Source: Cellulophaga sp. L1A9
Lineage (GTDB): Bacteria > Bacteroidota > Bacteroidia > Flavobacteriales > Flavobacteriaceae
Reading direction: 5' to 3'
DNA: 64,000 nt
NCBI RefSeq assembly: GCF_009797025.1
Contig: NZ_CP047027.1
Coordinates: forward strand, 4,960,001 to 5,024,000
Part shown: positions 59,201 through 64,000 of the stretch, piece after piece
Position numbering within the stretch: the first letter of the stretch is position 1
How the letters are laid out: each line of letters opens with the position of its first letter
Notes under the pieces: model-generated
What the model was told of the DNA's origin: nothing
Database searches by the model: none
Seen by the model: the letters and a program-made list of their open reading frames with translations, nothing else
Made by a program: the position numbers and the translations under genes

Positions 59201-60139
59201 TTATAGTTTAACGATTACTTTACCCACTGTTCTTCCTTTTTCAACTTCAGTATGGGCGGCAGCCATATCTTCAAAAGCAAACGTTTTGTAAATGTTTGGT
59301 TTAATGCTACCGTTTTCTAGCATTTTTTTTAAGGTGTTCATATCTTCAGCACTAGAGTGTACTAAAATGTCTGAAACGGTTTTGTGTTCCTTTTTGGCTG
59401 ACGCTTTTACATCATCTATGTCCATACCTAACGTTGTATAAGCTGTACCACCAGTTTTCAAGACTTTTACGGAATTTTCTAATACTTCGCCACCTTGCGT
59501 ATCTAGCACAAAGTCGATATCAGATAAAATTTCTTCAAACTTCTGAGTATGATAATCAATTGCGTTATCTGCTCCAATAGACGTAACAAATTCGCTGTTT
59601 TTTGCCGAGGCAGTAGTATTCACAAAAGCTCCCATTGCTTTTGCAATTTGAATAGCAAAATGACCAACACCACCAGAACCTGCTTGTATAAGTACTTTAT
59701 TTCCTTTATTTATCCTTCCTTCCAAAATTTGCAGTGCAGTTAAAGCAGCTAAGGTTGTAGCTGCAGCTTCTTCAAAAGAGACGTCGTCTGGCATTGTAGC
59801 TAAATGTGCTTCTGGCGCAGCAACAAATTCCGCGTAAGCGTTACCTACCCCAGGAAAATTCACCATACCAAAGACCTTGTCGCCTACCTTTATATTGGTA
59901 ACATCAGCACCGACTTCTGTAACGGTTCCTGCTATGTCCCAGCCTAAAATTACAGGTCGTTTTTCTCCGTACATCATATTCAGCATCTTATCTTGATACT
60001 TTGGTTTTACATCTGCCGGGTTTAATGAAATAGCCTTTACCGCTACTAATACTTCGTTATCTTTTATACTTGGTTTTGCTACTTCTGCTAAGTGAAGGTT
60101 TTCTGGTCCTCCTGCTTTTTCTAATACTATTGCTTTCAT
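59201..60139 (-). CDS. NADP-dependent alcohol dehydrogenase-like oxidoreductase (quinone reductase type)
   Basis: A 312-residue medium-chain dehydrogenase/reductase without structural zinc ligands. It begins MKAIVLEKAGGPENLHLAEVAKPS, has the GroES-like domain to about 125 (ILGWDIAGTVTEVGADVTNIKVGDKVFGM) and the cofactor motif VLIQAGSGGVGHFAIQIAKAMGA (about 145-167). This places it with quinone oxidoreductase and enone reductases acting on small carbonyls. It is the last gene of a six-gene minus-strand operon, 23 bp after the acetolactate-decarboxylase-like gene, and would reduce a carbonyl compound; which one is unknown. Confidence 0.9.
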   Translation of the reverse strand: MKAIVLEKAGGPENLHLAEVAKPSIKDNEVLVAVKAISLNPADVKPKYQDKMLNMMYGEKRPVILGWDIAGTVTEVGADVTNIKVGDKVFGMVNFPGVGNAYAEFVAAPEAHLATMPDDVSFEEAAATTLAALTALQILEGRINKGNKVLIQAGSGGVGHFAIQIAKAMGAFVNTTASAKNSEFVTSIGADNAIDYHTQKFEEILSDIDFVLDTQGGEVLENSVKVLKTGGTAYTTLGMDIDDVKASAKKEHKTVSDILVHSSAEDMNTLKKMLENGSIKPNIYKTFAFEDMAAAHTEVEKGRTVGKVIVKL

Positions 60140-60162
60140 AGTGTGCGTTTTTCTGTTGAATT

Positions 60163-61020
60163 TTATTTTCCGTTTTGCTTTGCGGTTGCTTTTGGTGAAG
60201 CACCCTGCTTTAACGTTTTGTTTCTGAATTTTTCGGTTTGAGGAAGTTGTAATTTTACTTGGTTTATTTCTTGAATTTCTACATGAAGTTTATCAAACTT
60301 GATATCTTCTAAATGCCCTCCCAGTGTTATATCTTCAGATAAAAAGTGAAAGTGCATTCCCGGTATCACTACGTTTCCAATATAATCTGGCGTAAATAAG
60401 CCTACTAAAGTTCCTTTAATATTATCTCTAGTATACATTACCCTTGTATCTAAATATTCAAATAGAGAAACATCTTCATTTTCTAATTTATGTGCCGATG
60501 CCATTTTTAGATATCCAAACTCTCCTTTAATTCTGTAGGCATAAAAACTATTTTTAGAAGTAGAGTATTTTTGAAGTTCTTCGTTTAGTGCTTCGTATGA
60601 AGTAATGTTTTCAACGGTTACCGTTTTTTTGGGTTGAAAATTTATCATCGTCATATTAGGCGATTCTAAATTCTCTGGAGCCTCTTTAATTCCGCCTTCC
60701 GCATCAATAGTATATACGACACCATCTACAGCAACCAGCTCACCTGCTAGGTGATTTACGGTACCAATACCGATATTACCTTGCTGTACCATTTGTTCTG
60801 GCGTAAAATCACCTTCATATATACTGTTTAACAATGCAACCGTTGGCGCATATTGATGAATGGTGTTTTCCGTATGTGGTGCTAATCCGTTTTCATCTAC
60901 GTTGTGTGGATGCGGATGTTCGTGATTTTGAGTTTCTGTAGTTGAAACTGCTTCTTTTTTGTCCTGATTTCCGCAGCTTGCTAAAATTGCCAAGGAAACT
61001 AATAGAATTGCTTTTTTCAT
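60163..61020 (-). CDS. Acetolactate decarboxylase-like lipoprotein
   Basis: A 285-residue protein of the alpha-acetolactate decarboxylase (BudA/AlsD) family. The zinc ligands are all present: H223 and H225 (GMHFHFLSED) and H236 (GGHLED), with Glu94 (LAGELVAVDG) and the GTLVGLFTPDYIGNVVIPG segment. Unlike the cytoplasmic enzymes it has a lipobox (LAILASC, Cys16) and a His-rich linker NHEHPHPHN (32-40). So it is probably exported and anchored. It would act on acetolactate or a related branched keto acid outside the cytoplasm, or bind metals. It lies in the middle of an operon with ABM, NTF2, hydrolase and nitroreductase genes. Confidence 0.87.
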   Translation of the reverse strand: MKKAILLVSLAILASCGNQDKKEAVSTTETQNHEHPHPHNVDENGLAPHTENTIHQYAPTVALLNSIYEGDFTPEQMVQQGNIGIGTVNHLAGELVAVDGVVYTIDAEGGIKEAPENLESPNMTMINFQPKKTVTVENITSYEALNEELQKYSTSKNSFYAYRIKGEFGYLKMASAHKLENEDVSLFEYLDTRVMYTRDNIKGTLVGLFTPDYIGNVVIPGMHFHFLSEDITLGGHLEDIKFDKLHVEIQEINQVKLQLPQTEKFRNKTLKQGASPKATAKQNGK

Positions 61021-61052
61021 AATAGTGCTCTTTAGTTGAATATTGATTTCTC

Positions 61053-61676
61053 TTAAATTTCTGTAACGAAATTCATATACTGCTTTAAGTCACCAATGAC
61101 AGCTTCTTCCATTAGTTTGCCTGTTTTTACTGCATAAGGTTGATTAAAGTGAATGTCCCAAATATCAGATTCTTTTCTCCAATGCTCGTAAACTGCTAGG
61201 GTATCTTCTTGATTATCTACTGTATATAAATCAAAAAGGATGTTGCCTTCTTCCTCTTTTCTTGTGTGGGTAATGTGATCTTCAAACTGTTCAATAAGTG
61301 CTTCTCTAAATTCGGTTCTTAGTTTAAAAATGAAGAAAATTATAAATACTTCATCTTCAGAATTTGCAGATTTAGAATGATCTGGAAGCTGATTTGTATC
61401 GCCTAAAAAGTAGAAATCAGGAGCCGACTGTAGGGCGATCTGTCCTACTTCCACTAACTTTTTGGTGTGTGGTTCGTTATCGTGAGATGAAATAGCAGCT
61501 TTGTCTGCCCAACGTTCGTAAACAAAAAACACATTGTCTTCTGCTTTAGATACAAATACTTTAATCTCTTTATTTCCAGCTTCTTTTTGGGTTGCAGCTT
61601 GTGCTTCTTTAAGCGTTGACGCAAACGTATCTTTGTGTTCTGGTTTTGCTGTAAATTTTACTATTGTACTTTTCAT
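61053..61676 (-). CDS. Protein with two antibiotic-biosynthesis-monooxygenase (ABM) domains
   Basis: A 207-residue protein with a duplicated ABM fold. First copy about 1-90 (IVKFTAKPEHKDTFASTLKEAQAATQKE and VFFVYERWADKAAISSHDNEPHTKKL), second about 110-205 (IFFIFKLRTEFREALIEQFEDHI and NILFDLYTVDNQEDTLAVYEHWRKESDIWDIHFNQPYAVK). The E-x-W and His pattern is found in both. ABM domains oxidize aromatic or quinone compounds without cofactor, or act as small-molecule sensors. No signal peptide. In the operon it follows the NTF2-fold protein by 29 bp. Confidence 0.82.
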   Translation of the reverse strand: MKSTIVKFTAKPEHKDTFASTLKEAQAATQKEAGNKEIKVFVSKAEDNVFFVYERWADKAAISSHDNEPHTKKLVEVGQIALQSAPDFYFLGDTNQLPDHSKSANSEDEVFIIFFIFKLRTEFREALIEQFEDHITHTRKEEEGNILFDLYTVDNQEDTLAVYEHWRKESDIWDIHFNQPYAVKTGKLMEEAVIGDLKQYMNFVTEI

Positions 61677-61705
61677 AATAATGTTCTTTATAATTGAAGT
61701 ATCTT

Positions 61706-62554
61706 TTATTTTAATGGAGTAAGTGGCACTTTTTGAATGATTGTAGCTTCTTTTATTTTTGCAAACCTGTCATTTGGATTATCCTGTACAATCCAATGGT
61801 GCGCGGTAGTTGCAGTTAATTTTTGACCCTCTTTTGTCATGCCTTTCCAAACAAAATCTACCTTGACTTCATATTCATTTTCTGAAATTACTTTTACCGT
61901 AAAGTTCTCTGGGAAATGACTGCTTTCCTTCAATTGTTTTGGTGTACCATTTAACCATTGTTCTAATTGCTTTATGGTAACAATAGGTTCGCTATTTGTT
62001 AAAAAATTAAGTTTAAAACCTTCTGCTAATAACTCTTTAAAAGGCGCAACATTACCATCTAACTGTTCCATATTTAAGAGCCAGTAGTGCATAAGAGATA
62101 ACATTCGGTTTTCTGGATAAGCATCCTCAAACGTTGGGTCTTTAATCTCGCCAGAAGGCTTAATATTGATTTCTGTAAATACAGGTAAAAGTGCACCAGG
62201 AACCTCTTTTAAAAATGTGCTGTAATGCAAAGGATAACTATCATTAGAACCGTCTGACTTTAAATTTTGATATATAATATCAGCTTCTAAATTAACAGTA
62301 CCGTCCTCTAATTTATTAACTGCTATATTTTGAATATGATGCGCATTTTTCCATTCTTTATAAACTTTTAATCTTTCAGGATAATTTTCTTTGCCTTGCA
62401 TTTCTCCAGCTGCAGATTTCATTTTTATATCATCTGCTAAAATTTCTAACTGATTTTCTAGTCGCTGTTTGTTTTCAAAATCACGTTCATAAAAAAGATA
62501 CCAACGGTGATATTGTACGATAGCTGCGTGAACAATTTTTGTATCTGTTTCCAT
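61706..62554 (-). CDS. Double NTF2-fold (SnoaL-like) protein
   Basis: A 282-residue protein that looks like two NTF2/SnoaL-like domains: about 5-140 (VQYHRWYLFYERDFENKQRLENQLEILADDIKMKSAAGE and LEADIIYQN) and about 155-282 (LSLMHYWLLNMEQLDGNVAPFKELLAEGFKLNFL, FTVKVISENEYEVKVDFVWKGMT, ending AHHWIVQDNPNDRFAKIKEATIIQ). No signal peptide. Such proteins act on small carbonyl or polyketide-like compounds or bind ligands. I cannot assign a reaction. Its start codon is 3 bp after the alpha/beta hydrolase stop, so the two are coupled. Confidence 0.7.
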   Translation of the reverse strand: METDTKIVHAAIVQYHRWYLFYERDFENKQRLENQLEILADDIKMKSAAGEMQGKENYPERLKVYKEWKNAHHIQNIAVNKLEDGTVNLEADIIYQNLKSDGSNDSYPLHYSTFLKEVPGALLPVFTEINIKPSGEIKDPTFEDAYPENRMLSLMHYWLLNMEQLDGNVAPFKELLAEGFKLNFLTNSEPIVTIKQLEQWLNGTPKQLKESSHFPENFTVKVISENEYEVKVDFVWKGMTKEGQKLTATTAHHWIVQDNPNDRFAKIKEATIIQKVPLTPLK

Positions 62555-62557
62555 AAT

Positions 62558-63487
62558 TTATTTAGTTTTAGAAATGAATTTTTTAATATCATTAGCTACT
62601 TCTTCCGGAACTTCTAATTGTGGAGAGTGCGATGCGTTTTCAATAACTACTAGCTTCGCATTGGGGATGTGGTCTCTGTAGTATTCAGCCACGTTAAAAC
62701 TTACTACTTCATCATGTTTGCCCTGTAATACTAATGTTGCTGCTTTAATGGATTGAACATCATCTTTAAGATTGAAATATTTTCCGTTTTTAATTGCAGG
62801 AATTAAAGAACCATCAACAAAATCTTTACTGTTGTTAACCGTTTCAATCATATAATCTGCTATTGGACTTGGGAGGTCCGGCACTTTATAAAAGACGCGC
62901 GAAAGCACAGCTTCCAATTCTTCTTTGTTTTCAATCTTCTTACCAAAACCACCATACACAACGTGGTCATCTATTTTAATACCCGCAGCATCTAGTAAGA
63001 TCAGATTGCTAAGGTCATTAGGATATTTAATGGCATATGCAGCAGCGGTATGTCCGCCCATTGAGTTACCAACAAGGTTAAATTGACTCACGCCAAGTTT
63101 TTCTAAAAAGGACTTCAGAAAAGTTGCTTGTCCGTCTATGGAGTAATCAAGTCCTTCTTTTCTTTCATTTTCACCGTGACCCGCTAAATCGGGTAGAATT
63201 AAATGATAATCTTCTGATAAAAATTTAGCCGTTTGTAAAAAACTACTTTTATCATCTCCCATCCCGTGAACAAGAACAAAGCCTGGCTTATCATCTTCCC
63301 CTTCACTTTCATAGAAATGAACTGTGTAGCCATTTATTTCAATCGTTTTTTTCTCAAGACTGGCAGCACGAGCATAACTGGCATTGGTTTGGTCTACAAG
63401 AACCTTTGGAAAGAAGAAGTATATGACCGCTACAGCAATCACTAATACTCCAATAATTCCACCAATGATTTTTAAAAGCTTCTTCAT
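62558..63487 (-). CDS. Alpha/beta hydrolase, membrane-anchored
   Basis: A 309-residue alpha/beta hydrolase. A membrane anchor (about 5-26) is followed by the fold: oxyanion loop FVLVHGMGDD (70-79), nucleophile elbow GNSMGGH with Ser142, an acid in GKHDEVV (about 255) and His in ENASHSPQLE (about 288). The family includes esterases, lipases and epoxide or dienelactone-like hydrolases. It would act in the periplasm or at the membrane face. Between nitroreductase (22 bp upstream) and the NTF2-fold gene (3 bp downstream) in the operon. Substrate unknown. Confidence 0.9.
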   Translation of the reverse strand: MKKLLKIIGGIIGVLVIAVAVIYFFFPKVLVDQTNASYARAASLEKKTIEINGYTVHFYESEGEDDKPGFVLVHGMGDDKSSFLQTAKFLSEDYHLILPDLAGHGENERKEGLDYSIDGQATFLKSFLEKLGVSQFNLVGNSMGGHTAAAYAIKYPNDLSNLILLDAAGIKIDDHVVYGGFGKKIENKEELEAVLSRVFYKVPDLPSPIADYMIETVNNSKDFVDGSLIPAIKNGKYFNLKDDVQSIKAATLVLQGKHDEVVSFNVAEYYRDHIPNAKLVVIENASHSPQLEVPEEVANDIKKFISKTK

Positions 63488-63509
63488 ATTTTTTAGGTTT
63501 TAAGATTGA

Positions 63510-64000
63510 TTATAACTGAGTAATAACTGTTTCTTCAGGAAACCTTGACTTTGGTAATTTTGCATTAAAGTCACTGTCTTTTCTATAACCTAAAGACACA
63601 ACCGCTAGAGCGGTGAAACCTTTTTCGCGTAAGCCAAACTCTTCATCTAAGGCTTTTACGTCTACACCTTCCATTGGACAAGCATCAATACCTAAGGTAG
63701 CTGCACCTAATAAAAATGCGCCCATATTTAAATACACTTGCTTTTCCATCCAGTGTGGTAAATCTTTAAGGTCGTAGCGGTGAATATTTGCAAATAACAT
63801 ACGACCACCGTGCATTTGATCTTTAAACTCTTGTGCTGCAAAGCGACCATCTTGGTCTTCTTGCTCCAAAATGCTATTCATATAGTCTTCGTCTGCATCT
63901 GTGCGAGCTGCGATAACAATTACGTGAGATGCGTCTAAAACTTTTGGTGTGTTGAATTTGAAAAACCCTTGTGTCCCTTTTGCAATTCGCTCTTTACCTT
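63510..64000 (-). CDS. Nitroreductase family protein, NfsB-like (5' end outside window)
   Basis: The frame runs on to the window edge, so the N-terminus is missing; the ATG at 63881 is internal. The 163 visible residues show the NfsB/FMN-reductase pattern: KGTQGFFKFNTPKVLDASHVIVIAA, then MEKQVYLNMGAFLLGAATLGIDACPMEGVDVKALDEEFGLREKGFTALAVVSLGYRK, where GIDACPMEG is diagnostic for this FMN-binding oxidoreductase group. It uses NAD(P)H to reduce nitro groups or quinones. It is the most upstream visible gene of the six-gene operon that includes the acetolactate-decarboxylase-like gene. Confidence 0.9.
   Translation of the reverse strand, partial: GKERIAKGTQGFFKFNTPKVLDASHVIVIAARTDADEDYMNSILEQEDQDGRFAAQEFKDQMHGGRMLFANIHRYDLKDLPHWMEKQVYLNMGAFLLGAATLGIDACPMEGVDVKALDEEFGLREKGFTALAVVSLGYRKDSDFNAKLPKSRFPEETVITQL

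Noticed and set aside
1..64000. tRNA or rRNA genes and prophage
   Set aside because: I saw no cloverleaf-like GTTC-GATTC blocks, rRNA-like conserved stretches, integrase or phage structural genes.

Overview
The window looks like chromosomal DNA from a marine member of the Flavobacteriaceae (Bacteroidota). The evidence is AT-rich sequence, SusC/SusD pairs, a hybrid two-component regulator, TonB receptors with carboxypeptidase-like N-terminal domains, A-rich leaders without clear Shine-Dalgarno sites, and many TAnnTTTG -7 boxes. Its main content is an alginate utilization locus (about 9.8-37.2 kb), followed by a respiration and sulfur-oxidation region (37.4-48.6 kb).

Layout. 1-9.7 kb: the 3' end of a TonB receptor, a ferredoxin divergent from an acyl-CoA reductase, serC-serA, a DUF937 protein, a lipoprotein, a small membrane protein, and a His/Cys-rich small protein ahead of a metal-type TonB receptor. 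9.8-16.4 kb: catabolic genes for unsaturated uronate: a phosphofructokinase with pyrophosphate-type active-site residues, kdgK, a divergent LacI-type regulator with two TTAATCGATTAA operators, an SDR reductase, a hexuronate-type MFS transporter and a GntR/FadR regulator. 16.6-30.8 kb: two related SusC/SusD modules. One carries two PKD lipoproteins and a PL7 lyase; the other ends in a decayed PL7 tail. The second susC is frameshifted by an 8-bp tandem duplication. 31-32 kb: a decayed IS256-family element. 32.1-37.1 kb: PL6, PL17 and kdgF in one operon. GntR-type tandem operators (ATTGGTnnACCAAT) lie upstream of gntR, both susC genes and PL6, next to or overlapping the predicted -7 box. These point to one repressor for binding, import and cleavage of alginate. 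Lyases give the unsaturated monomer, KdgF opens it to DEH, the SDR reduces DEH to KDG, and KdgK makes KDPG. No KDPG aldolase is present here.

37.4-48.6 kb: a Crp/Fnr regulator, a possible small RNA, rhodanese, a CxxC metal/sulfur protein and a heme-c DUF3365 lipoprotein; then a fatty-acid-hydroxylase-type protein, SorB/SorA-type sulfite dehydrogenase and CydAB bd oxidase, then gene debris, a TSUP (TauE/SafE-type) transporter, two DsrE-like exported proteins and a TsdA-like diheme cytochrome. GTAACnnnnGTTAC palindromes lie upstream of cydA/sorA and the rhodanese group, and one sits near -42 of cydA. One DsrE-like gene has three copies of a 7-bp repeat between its apparent ATG and its Tat motif, which leaves that ATG out of frame.

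48.8-58.8 kb: a collagen-like lipoprotein, a 1394-residue hybrid two-component sensor, and an aspartate 4-decarboxylase / aspartate:alanine antiporter / porin cluster that would generate proton-motive force. 59.2-64.0 kb: a single-strand operon of an NAD(P)-type oxidoreductase, an acetolactate-decarboxylase-like lipoprotein, a double ABM-domain protein, a double NTF2-fold protein, an alpha/beta hydrolase and a nitroreductase cut by the window edge. I saw no rRNA, tRNA or CRISPR array.
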